The position numbers and the translations under genes are program-made. Below are positions 46,646-58,290 of a stretch of 64,000 nt of DNA, piece after piece. The DNA comes from Brachypodium distachyon (Eukaryota; Streptophyta; Magnoliopsida; Poales; Poaceae). Every line of letters starts with the position of its first letter. Position 1 is the stretch's first letter. The notes beneath the pieces were generated by a model that was not told where the DNA came from, did not search any database, and worked only from the letters and a program-made list of their open reading frames with translations. The stretch spans positions 2,852,001 through 2,916,000 of the forward strand of contig NC_016133.3 of the NCBI RefSeq assembly GCF_000005505.3, read 5' to 3'.

Positions 46646-47400
46646 TACAGAAATGGTCTTTTGTAGCCATCCTTGTCCCAATCCTTTACAACATGCCTTA
46701 ATTTACTTGAACTGACATCACTTCTCTTACCGGCTTCACTAAATAAACCCTCAACTCTTACCACTAACAGAGAATATATCTTTTGGATTCAGCATTTTGT
46801 GCACAGGAAAAGGCGCATATTATCAGAAAGCAACAGCCACTGCGGAAGATTTGATCGGCGAAATGCGCCTGCGATGGAGAGCAATCATGCACGGGGCGTC
46901 TCGGTTAGTGTGTGGACAAGCCCAAGTGGAGAGGATAATCAGAAAGCGCAATCTTCCAAAGCTTAATGGATGTGGAAGTTCAATCTTCTTAAGCTTAATG
47001 GATGTGGAAGTGCTCTCTTCCATGTTCCAATCCTTCTGACCCGAGGCGTTCCTCTTAACACGGCAGCTTTGCCTGATGGATACGTTAATTTGCTGCTGTT
47101 TTCCATCCTTCGGGCTCCACTTGTGGACGATGGCTCTTTGAATCTTTGTTGCTATCGTCTGAATCTGGAAGCTGTTCTGGTAAAACTGGGTAGCGTGTGA
47201 GTGCTGGCAGTGGCATGTCAGAATGATCGATCCCTTGGTGTTCTGAACTTGTGATGCCTGTGTGGACATGGTCTTCTAGCCGGAACCAGGTAGTGGTGCA
47301 GTGCACGGATTGTTAATAGGTCCAGCCAATGAATTGCATTTGCTGTTACATCTATCATTGATCAATGCGCATGTGGCTCGTAGTACTATTTGACTTTGTG
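46646..47400. repeat. Conserved 5' flank of receptor units, copy at receptor 5
   Basis: Nearly identical by eye to 56612-56900 over its first 250 bases, from the CCCTACAGAA phrase through TTTGTAGCCATCCTTGTCCC to GGAAAAGGCGC. It also matches 40640-41330 in its later part. No coding frame is kept. Confidence 0.78.
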
Positions 47401-47934
47401 TTCTGACTGAGAGAAAACAGCGGGTGTCTGGAATTCAGCATAATGAAAAGGATTTCATAAACTACAGAGTTTGGCGTTGCATGTGTGTGTTTTTCTTCAG
47501 TATTTTGTTCTGCGCTCCAGCACCGGCATTTTCTGCTACTCCAGTTCAGGTGCATCATCTTTTTTACATACAATTCTAGTCAGATAACAGGACCAGATTG
47601 GAAAGAGAAAGAAAGGCGTTGCAGAAAATGTTTGACGTGTCGGGAGAGAACTCCGGTCTCTGCAACGTGCAACGGCCGGCAGGGCGACAATGGAGTGGAA
47701 CGGACCACCCAGAATCTATTCACACTTGGACTTTGGTCACTTGCAATGGTAGTGCTAGAAATGGCGGCGAGACCCGACCCGACTACCCCGGCGATGATTC
47801 AGGTTTCATATCGTTGCTTTGGCGTGCTCCTCCGTATTGCTGTGAACGCGTAGTCAACCGTTTGACCGTTTTCTTCTTCCTTGTTGATTCCAGTACGCAT
47901 AGTCAACCGTCGTCAGTGCCAGATCTAGGCTGCC
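47401..47934. other. Intergenic sequence, no gene recognised
   Basis: Short open frames exist on the plus strand (47485-47853, 47598-47954), but they lack a known motif and overlap each other in different frames. I do not call a gene. Confidence 0.35.
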
Positions 47935-48411
47935 TTTGTTTAGGCTGGAGCTGAAAACAAGTTAGCTGGACCTGGAAGAAGCTATATTTCTGCTGGAGCT
48001 GTAAGACTGGAGCTGGAACCTGATTTGCTGATCGTTTAGTGATTGTGAAACTGTGGCTGCAGCTGGATGAGAGGGGAATGTCTGAAATGTCCTTGTTTGT
48101 CTGAAAAAGGTCCTTGTTTGTTGTTAATCTGAAAAGTTGATTTCAACGTAAAATACCAAATTGCCTGGACTTATGTTAATTATTAAATTGTGTGTTTTCC
48201 CAAGATTTAGCATGAATTGATTGATTTCACCCACAGTTGACCCATACAAAATGGAATGAACAGCATGTACTCACAAAATTCCCCCAAAATGGAAACCTTG
48301 GAGCAACACGTATACAATCAATAGCATGAAATTCCGCACGTTTAAGCCAGGTGGCTTCTAGCCCGTGGAAGCCAAATAAGCTCCAGCAAAAGCTTAAACA
48401 AAGGAGCCTAG
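47935..48411. mobile_element. Non-autonomous TIR element, about 477 bp
   Basis: The left end CTAGGCTGCCTTTGTTTAGG and the right end AAACAAAGGAGCCTAG are imperfect inverted repeats. GCTGGAGC just inside the left end matches GCTCCAGC inside the right end. No transposase lies within. The target duplication is unclear because the ends are themselves CTAG. Confidence 0.6.
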
Positions 48412-48459
48412 AATTTGGTCACTGGGGTGCGACGCTAGCTTTGTACGGAGTATATATTA

Positions 48460-48555
48460 CTCCATCCGTTCCATAATTCTTATATAATATTACATGTATT
48501 TAGATGTTTTTTAGGAATAGATACATACATTTTTGAGCAAATTTGAGTATATACG
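48460..48555. mobile_element. Truncated Stowaway-type MITE
   Basis: It starts CTCCATCCGTTCCATAATTC after TA and continues like the element at 50155-50271 (ATATTACATGTAT, GAGCAAATTTGAGTA). The matching right terminal repeat is missing. Confidence 0.55.
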
Positions 48556-48986
48556 AGACAACACAAATATAAGTATAGCTATTTTTTAAGAATATAGACA
48601 CCACAAAAATGGATATTACGAGTTAGTCGAATTAATAAAATGCATATTTAGGTCACATTTTTTTGTCACGACATGTCCTAAGCTCATTTAGGAGCGTTTG
48701 ACCGGCCTACGTGGCGCGCGGGCCGAATACATGTCAGCTAAGGGGGCCGCTGGACATAAGTGACGTATGAAAGTGTGTTGTCTCACCCATCATTGTGGTT
48801 CTTGCCGGAACACCGCCGCGAGTCGCTGGAGTTCCCCTAGGCGTCACGGTGAACGAGGTTACGACCTGTCATGAGTCGTGACCTACTTAACAAAAAAAAG
48901 TAGGACTTAAATATGTATTTTAGTAAGTTTATGACTAACATGGCAGCTCGTCAATAATATTAGGACCGAGGGTGCATTTTATTCTA
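48556..48986. other. Intergenic sequence, no gene recognised
   Basis: Mixed sequence with a GC-rich part around 48700-48850. No frame of useful length and no known motif. Confidence 0.35.
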
Positions 48987-49109
48987 TTCCTCCGTCCAAC
49001 AAAGGATATCTCAACTTTGACTAAATTTGAATGTATCTATACATTAAGTCATGTTTAGATACATTTAAATTTTGATAAACTTGAGACATCTTTTGTTGGA
49101 CGGAGGGAG
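48987..49109. mobile_element. Stowaway-type MITE, 123 bp
   Basis: TTCCTCCGTCCAACAAAGG and its inverse CTTTTGTTGGACGGAGGGAG are flanked by TA. It belongs to the same family as the element at 50327-50450. Confidence 0.85.
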
Positions 49110-50154
49110 TATAATTTTTATAGCATCAGTCATGTCCAGCGGGCTCCTTAAAAAAATCGGGACCTAAGTATGCATTTTAATAATCTTAAAACTAATTTGA
49201 CACCTTGTCAATAATACTAGGATCAGGAGTGTATTTTACTTTGCCTTCGAATCAATTTCAAACTTGAATTTTGCATAGTTCAATTTTGTTCCATGTCACG
49301 TTTTTTTAGATGACGATGACATTTCGTATTTTCACGTCAACGTGACCGGGAGGCGGGGCCATAATATTTCACGTTACCCTTTTGAGCACGAGCACGCAGA
49401 TTGTAGGCCCCACCGATGCCCCTGTTCGTTTGCAAGATTCCCGGCAGGATTGAGAGGGATTTGAGGCGGTCGGTCAGGCGGAGGCGAAGCCCGAAGAGTC
49501 CTCCGCTGCATGGGTATGGCCTCCTTCCACCTCCTCCACTCCCATGGCAAGCGCGCGGCGGCGGGGGATAGGCCGTGACCTCCGGCCAGCGAGCTCCGTG
49601 TAGGCGAGCGGGACGAGGAGGCAGGCGAGGACGTGCTGCACCTTGTTCGGGGCGAACCACTGTCGCCCCGCTCCAGCCGGGGCTCCTGCCGGCGAGACAC
49701 TCCGCGAGCGCGAGCCAAGGCAGGCGAGGACCTCGACCCCCTCTTCCTATTCCCCCTTTTTTTTGTTTTCTCTTCTTATATCTTTTCCAATTTATTTCGA
49801 GGAGATGTGGAACGGATCTGGTGCGATGCAGGCTCTTGATTGGGATGTGTAGCTGCACACATTTCGTGCTTGCGGTGCGGTTCCTCTAAAAGGCTGAGAT
49901 TCTGAATTTTTTTTCCTTTCTATCTGGTAAGGTTTTCTTGGATGAATCCTTCAATGATTCACTTCTTTCTCCTAGATTTGATAGATTTGATCTCTCTCAT
50001 CGGAGCAGAACATTGGAGTCTAAATGTTTATTTCGTTAATTAACTTTTGATGGCTCAGATGACAGTTGCTGGAGTTTGTGCATCCGTAGTTGTTCGTCTT
50101 TGATGGAAGCTACAATTATCTGTACCAGGTCTTATTTGGAAATTTTAATTTGTA
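49110..50154. other. GC-rich, leader- or exon-like stretch between MITEs
   Basis: The part from 49380 to 49740 is GC-rich and has overlapping open frames on both strands with no recognised motif. From 49850 the sequence turns AT-rich, as in an intron. It could be the first exon or leader of a decayed gene, but I cannot fix a reading frame. Confidence 0.3.
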
Positions 50155-50271
50155 TTCCTCCCCCCATCTTAAATTGTTGTCGAAATATTACATGTATGTA
50201 TCTAGACACTTTTTAAGAATATATACATTTATATTTGAGCAAATTTGAGTAAGAATTTAGGATCGGAGGAA
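50155..50271. mobile_element. Stowaway-type MITE, about 117 bp
   Basis: It starts TTCCTCCCCCCATCTTAAAT and ends AATTTAGGATCGGAGGAA, with TA on both sides (50153-50154 and 50272-50273). The ends are imperfect inverted repeats. It is similar to the truncated copy at 48460. Confidence 0.75.
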
Positions 50272-50326
50272 TATATTATAACACATCACCTGGCACAACA
50301 GATCTATTTCCGAGTATATCTATATA

Positions 50327-50450
50327 CTCCCTCCGTTCAACAAAAGATGTCTTAACTTTGATTAAATTTGAATGCATCTATACACTGAGTCATGTCTAAA
50401 TACATTCAAATTTTGACAAATTTGAGACATTTTTTGTTGGACGGAGGGAG
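50327..50450. mobile_element. Stowaway-type MITE, 124 bp
   Basis: CTCCCTCCGTTCAACAAAAG and its inverse TTTTTGTTGGACGGAGGGAG are flanked by TA (50325-50326 and 50451-50452). By eye it is a close relative of 48987-49109. Confidence 0.87.
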
Positions 50451-50586
50451 TACTACTTAGGATATATCGGAGAGCGCGCTAGCTCCATCCATTAATAATA
50501 GGGTGGCAGCCGGCCTCCTCATCGGCCGCAACTGTCATCACTCTAAGCGGTCTCCTCCTACGAACAACAATGCATCATCACACGCG

Positions 50587-51238
50587 TCTCCCGCAGCCGC
50601 GCTCTGCCGCTCCGCTCCGATCCACCATGTCTGACTCATGTCGTCGACGCTTCTCCTTCATCTCCATGGCGGCCGATCAACGGCCCACCACCACCAAAGA
50701 GTTGTCACGCCGTCGACCCTCCTCCTCCATCTCCATAGCGGCACCTATAGTCGTCGTCATCCCGCCAAGTATACATTCGTAGTCCATTCGGTATGACGTA
50801 TACGTATCGTCATCAATCGTTACGGAACTATAATTATTAACGTGGGGCTGTCGAGGGATTACGATGATGCATGCGCGCGCAGGTCATAGCAACCAGCCAC
50901 CGGTGGTGGTGGCTGTGGCGAGGATGGCGAAAAGGACGGTGGCGGGAAAAGCCAAGGCCGCCGTCGCCGCGCCACGTTAATTAAACGATCATCGGTGCAT
51001 TTGTACGTTGTACGTGCTTTCCACTCCAGATCTATTTCGATTTCATTCTCACTCAACATCCCTACCACCGTACATTATAGTAATATACGTCGTCGAGATC
51101 GATATATCGTTGGATGTTTTATTTCCTGTTATTTCCCCCCTCCCCTATATATTTAGGGCGTCATGGCTCTCGAATACTGCCAACAACGCCGGCCAGTACA
51201 CACCACGATGTTCAAGGCAAAGATTATACTAGCTACAG

Positions 51239-51283
<45 letters not shown>

Positions 51284-51940
51284 CATTCCTTGATCGGTTC
51301 ATTAATTAATTAGTTCGCCATTTAAAAGATATATTTCGAATGGCGACCTAATTAATTAATGATCCGATCAAGTAGTGATAATATATATACACTACTGTAG
51401 CTAGTATAATGTTTGGCTTCAACATCGTCGTGGGTATTGGCCAGCGTTGTTCGCAGTACTCGGGAGCCATGACTACCTATATATATATAGGGGAAAAAAT
51501 AATAGGAAATAAAACATCCAATGATATATCGATATTGACAACGTATATTACTATAGTGTACAATCGTAGGAATGTTGAGTGAGAACGAAATCGAAACAGA
51601 TCTGGAGAGGAGAGCACGTACGACGTACAAATGCACGTACAGTACTAGCTACCGATGATCCTTTAATTACCGTGATGAAGATTGTGGTGGTGCGGCGGCG
51701 GCCTTGGCTTTTCCCGCCGTCGCTGCCACCGGCACTGCATGCTGAATGCTATGACCTGCACGCGCATGCATCATCGTCATCCCCGACAGCCCCGAAGTTA
51801 ATAAATAGTTTCATATTTATAGGAATGTATATCTGTGGGATGACGACTGCAGGTGCCGCCATGGAGATAGAGGAGGAGGAGTGTCGACGGCGTGAGTGGC
51901 CGTGGTGGATCGGAGCGGCAGTGCGCGGCGGCGGAGATGG
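50587..51940. repeat. Long imperfect inverted repeat, possible hairpin-RNA locus
   Basis: The left arm (50587-51324) and right arm (51336-51940) are reverse complements with scattered mismatches and indels. Examples: ATGATGCATGCGCGCGCAGG (50861-50882) pairs with CCTGCACGCGCATGCATCAT (51756-51775); AACATCCAATGATATATCGA (51513-51532) pairs with the region around 51100-51117; ACCTAATTAATTAATGATCC (51347-51364) pairs with 51296-51312. The turn is near 51329, with a loop of about ten bases. The left arm is longer because of a TA run (51242-51281) and an extra block near 50630-50710. A transcript would fold into a stem of about 600 base pairs. Short open frames on the arms look incidental. Confidence 0.85.
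51242..51281. repeat. (TA)n microsatellite, about 40 bases
   Basis: An uninterrupted TA run inside the left arm of the inverted repeat. The right arm has only a short ATATATATA at the mirrored place, so the run grew after the inverted duplication. Confidence 0.9.
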
Positions 51941-53639
51941 AACCGCCATCGGCTTCATGGATTTCATCTCCGAAACTGCTACTTCTGAATCAGGAAGGGG
52001 AGTGGCGCCCGAGGAGTGCCCAGGAGTGGTGGTGGAAGGCGAGGGGAGGCGCGTGACAACCCGGAAGACATCCGCCCGCTGGCTCTCACCGTCTCGCTGG
52101 ACGGACATCGAGGGCTCCCGCTTGGTGGCTGATATCAAGCGGCTTGTTCTGGTCTCTTCCGTGAGGTTATATGTATTTATGTCTCTGTTGTTCATTTGAA
52201 GTCAGAGGTCTGTTAGTTCAATGCCTGAAGCTATGTTTATTGACTTCGTACTGGCCAAACAGCGGAATGGTCATCGTTACCATTTGTAATGGCATATTCA
52301 ATTGATTTTCATATTCGGAATAGTATGCTGATTGATGTAACGACTGTTGTGTCAGAACAAACTGTCGCTGCAGATCGTGCAGGTAACAGGTCTCGTGGAC
52401 GGAGTATCTGCCGCCAGGCCAGGGGGGTCCTATTTGGTGAAAATTGTCGTGATGGATCGTCGGTGACTGATTCCACCTTCAGGTGATTGCTTCTTACTGC
52501 TCACCATTGCAATCCCTTTATCATTGTTCCAGTCTTATGATCCAACAGATGGTCTTTACATCCACGTTTTCCTATCTCAACTTATGCTCTGTCTCATGTA
52601 CAACTAAAGCACGGCAGTTCTTTTATGAATTAGATAAATACATCCTGATTGAACCGAGGCGTACATATTACAACATGGAAGCAATTAGGTGTGGTACTAT
52701 TTTATAATTTAGAAGCTCAACATGGATGTCTTCCACACTAGTGATGACTGATGCGTGACTGCTTCCGCCGTTCCGCGATTCGATGGCAAGTCCCAGCAAT
52801 AGAGGAGCTCGGCTGGTAAGATGGCTTTGTGTTGAGCAGCAGCCTGGAGTTTCTCATGTCATTCTTGCCTCAGATATGTTGATCTTCTCTGAACTGTAAC
52901 AATTGGATTACTGTCATGAGTTGGAAACAAATAGATTCTATGCATCTTATCGTAGCGACGACATTAACATATAATGTATTTCTTGTAGTAAACATTTGTC
53001 CATATCTGTAGTAGCAAATCCTTCCCTGGATGCAATAAAGTAGTTGCAGATATTTGAAGTCATAATACGTCGAGTGATTTTAAGCTGCAATGAAAAAAAC
53101 ATTATTTTCCTGTACATAAGTATTTTCTATGTGTAATTCAAGAGAATGTATAATACCATCTCATCTGATTGGGAAAAAGATTTATCATTTTCATGAGAAA
53201 TTTCCAGGCTACTTTTTCGCCTACCTTTCCACAAGTATATATTTGATATTTCCTACTTACCATTCTCATATGCAGGTGTTTGGTGTAGACAGCTCAAAAC
53301 AAATGGGCAAACAATACCCACCCAATTTGACGATATACTAACGAAACTGAAAGTTGTATGGTGTGTAGCAGTTATTTCTTTGCTCCTTGTATGAATGAAT
53401 CAAGATTCAAGATTCTGATTATGTCCTTTTATCTTTTTCATGTCATTTGATAATTGGTCCTCTCCGGGATAACAGCAATCCTCTAAGTCCATTAAAACAG
53501 GTAGCCTGAAAAGCGTGCATGTATATTTACTCTTTGTAATATAATTTTTAATTCTGGTTTGCTCTTGTTCATGGTGTGTACAGAAGTTGAGATTGTAAGC
53601 AGTTTCCTGATTATACACCTTTTTTTTTTGAGGGGATCC
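51941..53639. other. Region after the inverted repeat, no complete gene
   Basis: An open frame on the plus strand (51579-52199) spans the end of the right arm and continues to about 52195 with no recognised domain. A short exon-like stretch at 52374-52482 ends in a possible donor (TTCAG/GTGATT). The remainder is AT-rich. No gene model could be supported. Confidence 0.3.
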
Positions 53640-53704
53640 TGATGGTAGACCTAAGAAAGATAAACCTGCAAAAGATGAAGTTGGTATCGGGCCTCAAGGA
53701 AGGT
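53636..53704 (+). other. Possible isolated exon
   Basis: The frame reading DPDGRPKKDKPAKDEVGIG from about 53638 ends at GGAAG/GTTAGT, a good donor. The composition is charged and coding-like, but the preceding sequence is a T-run and no partner exons were found. It may be a fragment of a gene; not identified. Confidence 0.3.
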
Positions 53705-54899
53705 TAGTCTGACCCCTAATTTAGCCCTTCTATTTTTTATGTTTTGATAACTTGATGTACTTTTGTAATAAACAATTAGAAAACTCATTGATACGTTCCA
53801 TCACATGTTACGGGATCTCTGGCTTTTTTGGTGCACCAGATGGACGAGCAGGCGTGTAAGGCTTCTGCGACCTCTCTTCCGGCCGCGGCTACGGCGATCG
53901 TGACTCCTCTCAGACCCAGCTGCCTGCACCATGCTCCACCTCATCGGCTACTTCGTCGTGCTCCACCTCATTCTGCTTAGTACTGAAGTCTTTTCCAGTG
54001 GCGTTTTAGTCATAATTTCTTAATGATCAAATGAATGCTGAATGTAACTCTGAAATATAATAACTTCACCATGCCATCATTAGAAAATATTTTATATAGA
54101 AACACTTTGCAACATGTGCTGTTACTGAGAATATCCAATTGTGGGAATATAACTTGAGAATTAATCAAATTGTTATGTTTTACTTTCTGAGTTCCCTTTA
54201 GATTAGCTTAAGGCGTCTTGTTCAGACTTACTACAAGCTAATGGAAACTCTTAATGTATTGATTTTATTGTTTTTTATGTAGTTATACTGAACAAATCAG
54301 GTTTGTTGCTGGTCAGCCTTGGTATTTTAGGTCCCCTCCTATTAACCATAATATTTTGAGAGTGATTTTTCTACACCCGAGCACACTGCGCATGCTATCA
54401 TGGTCGTCCGGCGGCTGCGCGAGTACCGTTCGATCTCAGAGGAGGAAAAGTCCTCGGGCTCCACTGCGACTCCGTTAGACTGAAAAGTGACGGCCGTGAG
54501 TACTGTTCCGTTGCTGATCCGGTTGGGCTGCACCAATTCTCTATTCGATCCAGATCGACTACTGCTCCTGAGCTATGTCTCTCTCTAGACATGTCGTAGA
54601 CATATCTTAGTCTCTCTCTTACCTCGATACCTCCCCATATCCTGTGTACCGGCAAAAAAAAGTATTCAGTATTCGTACACACGAACGGCATGGAGTAAGC
54701 GTTAGTTGAGACAAACAACAGCGACACGCGTCTGCAAAAGGGTCAAATCACTATACAGCTCCGACATACATGCAAGAACAAATAAAGGTACTTCTCAGAT
54801 CTTCGAGATCTTCGATCCACAAATAGGTATTTTAAAATATGGACAGAGGGAGTACCACACATGTCTACACACACTTATATATATGGCAAAGGCCAACAC
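53705..54899. other. Intergenic sequence, no gene recognised
   Basis: AT-rich with a GC-rich insert at 53850-53960 and another at 54360-54560. Open frames are short and have no known motifs on either strand. Confidence 0.35.
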
Positions 54900-54939
54900 A
54901 TATATGCATGGTCAAAGTCATCCACACACATATTTTTAT

Positions 54940-54975
54940 TAAGGCTGACACACACACACGTATATATATATAACA
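54940..54975. repeat. CA/TA microsatellite
   Basis: A run of CACACACACA changes to TATATATATA within about 36 bases. Shorter CA runs lie just before it, around 54856-54930. Confidence 0.8.
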
Positions 54976-56184
54976 CATGACCTGACCTCCTCACACACAT
55001 GCTACTTTTTTTCAAAGAAAGAAAATACCCACTCACTTGCAATGTGCTACCGGTCAAAAACATTCTGGATGTACTGGACTCACTGTTGCCATTGGTGGGA
55101 GAGCCTTCGTGATTGGGTCGAATAAAGAAAATCTGTGGACTGCTGCATCTCGTTGCTATTTCTCTGGCTGCCTGTATGGGATCATGGATGGGATCGGTAC
55201 AGAAGAATTGACGTGGTAAACACCGTAATACTTCCGTGAATCTGCCGTTTGACGGACGTTTGGTGCATGTTAAGTGATGTGCGGTGGCTGACAAGGGGAG
55301 TAGCACGCTCGAGAGCAAACAAAGCTTTCCCTAATATTTTACAGGAGAAACGCTGGTGAATAAGTGTAAAGTAATATATATTTTTCTCATGATTTAATCC
55401 TTGTTAACGAAATAGATGTTTTTGCTTGTTGGTGCAAAAAATTCAGGAGGTTAGGTGATCAGTGTTTTTGCCGGAACTTTACTACAACTATGTCAGGTTT
55501 GTGTTTGTTAAGTTTTTGTATGTTTCTTTGTTTGAATCTATTTTCTTCACCATAACTGGATATCTGCAGTAAAGGGATTATTAACATTGTAAATATTGAA
55601 TTTGTACATGCAAGAAGTTCATTTTATTTTATTGTTTGAATACATCCCACGGTAAACAATGTTAACTCTTCATGTTTCACCAAAATAGAAAGGTGGAAGG
55701 GTACTGTTATAATTTGGTTTATATTTTTTGCCATGTCTCGCCAACAGTTGTATGGTATCTTCTTTGACATAATCGTGGGTTTTAAGCTTTAAAAATGGAA
55801 AATAGTGAGGTTTTCTTTGATTCTTTTTTTAATCTCTTACGATAGTTGCATATGGTGTGATTTACGGGCATATGAAAGACATAGCTGCTCCTTATTTGTT
55901 GTTGCCTTTTCGTGTAGAGCTAGAGACCAAGCCATTCGTTGCTGCCTAAATTCCATCAATGTCATCGATTATGGACCCATTCTGGTGCCCATGTCACTGT
56001 CTTCACCCTACATCTAGCATCTTGGCCTCCTGAGTCGCTGCCGGTGGGAGTTTCTGTGGAGCCGCGTGATCGAGTTGAGATGCCGGGCTGTGGTGTGATG
56101 CGGCGTCCGAGGGCGGTGGCGTGAAGCTACAGTGCAAGATGGATGTGAACTAGTCAAAAGTTGTTAGCTGCAAGTGGCTGGGTC
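54976..56184. other. Intergenic sequence, no gene recognised
   Basis: A plus-strand frame at 55037-55219 reads as fairly coding-like (AIGGRAFVIGS) and faintly recalls DUF295 F-box-type proteins, but it is short and stops. The rest is AT-rich. No gene called. Confidence 0.3.
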
Positions 56185-56611
56185 TGTTAGATCCTGGAGC
56201 GATTCTGTTATGGTTCCCCAATATTCTACAGATCACAGCGATGCAAGCAGTAGCAGATTCAGAGATACAAGGGAGTTTAGAAAAGAGAAACAACAGCAGG
56301 GAGGAAGGAGAAGCTAGAGGATGGGGGAAAGGTCCAGTCAAGAGTTAGTTAGTTAGTGCATGGAGGTCATGGTGTTAGGTGTGGTGTGCGTGCATGTGTT
56401 AGTGGCGAGTGTGGCGCCTAGGCCGTGTGTGCGTATGCCTATTTAAGGTCATGCAATCATCTTGTGTTATTTTGAGATAAAGCCAAGAGAAATAGGGAGA
56501 GGAAAAGCTCAGGTTGCGTGAGGCAGCTGAGGCCAAAACTCTAGTCTGTATTGTGCATTGCTATTGTGTGAGTTGTGAGAGTCAGCTCAAGGTAGAAGAA
56601 AGAAGAGGGGG
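56185..56611. mobile_element. Possible LTR remnant
   Basis: It starts TGTTAGATCCTGGAG and holds a TATA-like TATTTAAGG with an LTR-like downstream stretch (GAGATAAAGCCAAGAG). It ends with a purine run, AGAAGAAAGAAGAGGGGGG, that looks like a polypurine tract. It abuts the duplicated receptor flank exactly at its start. No second LTR or target duplication was found. Confidence 0.35.
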
Positions 56612-57170
56612 GACCCTACAGAAGTGGTCTTTTGTAGCCATCCTTGTCCCAATCCTTTACAACATGCCTTAATTTACTTGAACTGACATCACTTCTTACC
56701 GGCTTCACTAAACAAACCCTCAACTCTTACCACTAACATAGAATATCTCTTCTGGATTCAGCATTTTGTGCACAGGAAAAGGCGCGTATTATTGGAAAGA
56801 AAGAGCCACTGCGGAAGATTTAAGAAAGGCGGCTGCGATGGAGAGCACTCATCCATGGGCATCTCGTTCTCGGTCAGTGTGTGGACAAGCCCAAGTGGAG
56901 AGGGTAATCAGAAAGTGCAATCTTCTAAAGCTTTAATAACGGACATGAAATCGCAATCTTCTAAGCTTAATAGTAGGTTAGTGAATGATCTGTGGTGGTC
57001 GTTCTGACCCCGTGGCGTTAATGATCAAAATTGTGGTTCAGTGTGTGTAGTTTTAGTTTAGTTTCTGGATGATGCTCAAATTAGTCTTAATGCTCTATAG
57101 TAGGTGGTGCTGCACCCTATCATTGGTCGGCCGTGTGCATGTGGCTGAAAAAAACCCGGTTGTCCCTAGT
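56612..57170. repeat. Orphan copy of the receptor-unit 5' flank
   Basis: Nearly identical by eye to 46646-46900 and shares later phrases with 40640-41330 (GCTGCACCCTATCATTGGTC). At receptors 4 and 5 this block lies upstream of the gene. Here the position on its low-coordinate side, where a receptor should begin, is taken by the LTR-like remnant and unrelated DNA. It is what is left of another receptor unit. Confidence 0.75.
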
Positions 57171-57430
57171 CCGTTTAGATTTATTGCTTTCAGAAACTGT
57201 ATAATTGTCATTTCATTTTTATGCTCTAGAAAAATCGCATCAGCTTTGCAGCTCTGTTTATCCATCTATGTATCAGCACCGGAAGTTTCTGCTACTCGGC
57301 TCAGATTCAGGATTCACACGTTATTATTATCAATTAATCTATTGGGAGAACGTTCCGTACTTACTTCCCTACCGAACGATCTTATCGATCTATTCTCGGC
57401 CTGGGTTGAGCCCATCTTTCCTTCTTCCGC

Positions 57431-58048
57431 TTGGGCCAAGGCCTAGTTAGCAGCCAGCGCAGCCCACCCTCTTGCTTGTTGCTTCGTCTTCCTTCTCCTC
57501 TGCTCGACGCCTTGACCACGCACGCACACACAGCAACCCATCCCCAAATCGCCGATCCCCTCCTCTTTCTCCTCGCGTCTCACCTCCGCACCACCATGCC
57601 CCCCTTCGTCTCCTCCTTGTCCGGTGGTGCTACCTCTGCCATCCGTTGTACATGGAGGCGCGTGCGCAGCCTCGACCTAGCACCCGCTAGTGGCTCCTGT
57701 ACGCACGAGGACGAAGGAGTCGGGCAACTCGACGTCGGTGGATGGAGAGCAAAGGTGAAGAAGAGGAACAAGAAGGACCCGGCGACGTGGGCCTCCCCAC
57801 TGCCATCCACCTTGAGATCAGAGAGGATTTCGAGGGCTTGCGGCGATGGCCGACGATGCCGAGCCCTTGCCGTCGGGTACGTGGACCCGGAGGAGCACCC
57901 AGGCATAGCCCATCCCATGAACAAGACCAGCGTCTACTCCTTCGGCGTCCTGGTCGTCCCCCCCCCCCCCCCTCCTATCGAGCATCACCGCAATCTCGAG
58001 CCCTATTGGCACCACCAAATGTGTAAGGCACGATCCAATGGTACTTGA
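57431..58048 (+). pseudogene. Open frame with a small receptor-kinase-like fragment
   Basis: A 205-codon frame is open but composed of unlike parts: a Pro/Ser-rich start, a Lys-rich middle, and near residues 147-175 the phrase VGYVDPEEHPGIAHPMNKT then SVYSFGVLVV. The latter matches the activation segment to helix F of plant receptor kinases (GYLDPEY..SDVYSFGVLLLE). It is followed at once by a run of 15 C (57958-57972) coding for Pro. The APE glutamate context is altered and no other kinase motif is present. It is probably a captured or decayed kinase fragment of a class different from the LRR kinases here. Confidence 0.45.
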
Positions 58049-58290
58049 TTCTTGATAGGCCATTAGCGTGTACATATTTTTCGTGTATTCCTACCTTGAT
58101 GTGGTGCAGACGTTGTGGAAGTACATATTACAGGGGAGGAGACACGGTGGTGACCATGGGCCCAAGGATAAAGATGAGACCGACGTCGATGGGGGCGATG
58201 GAGAGGATGCTGGTGCTGACAGAGCGGTGCGTGACATCGGCGAGGAGGGAGCGGCCGCCGATGTGGCAGTGTGGGGGATAGGAGGACCAT

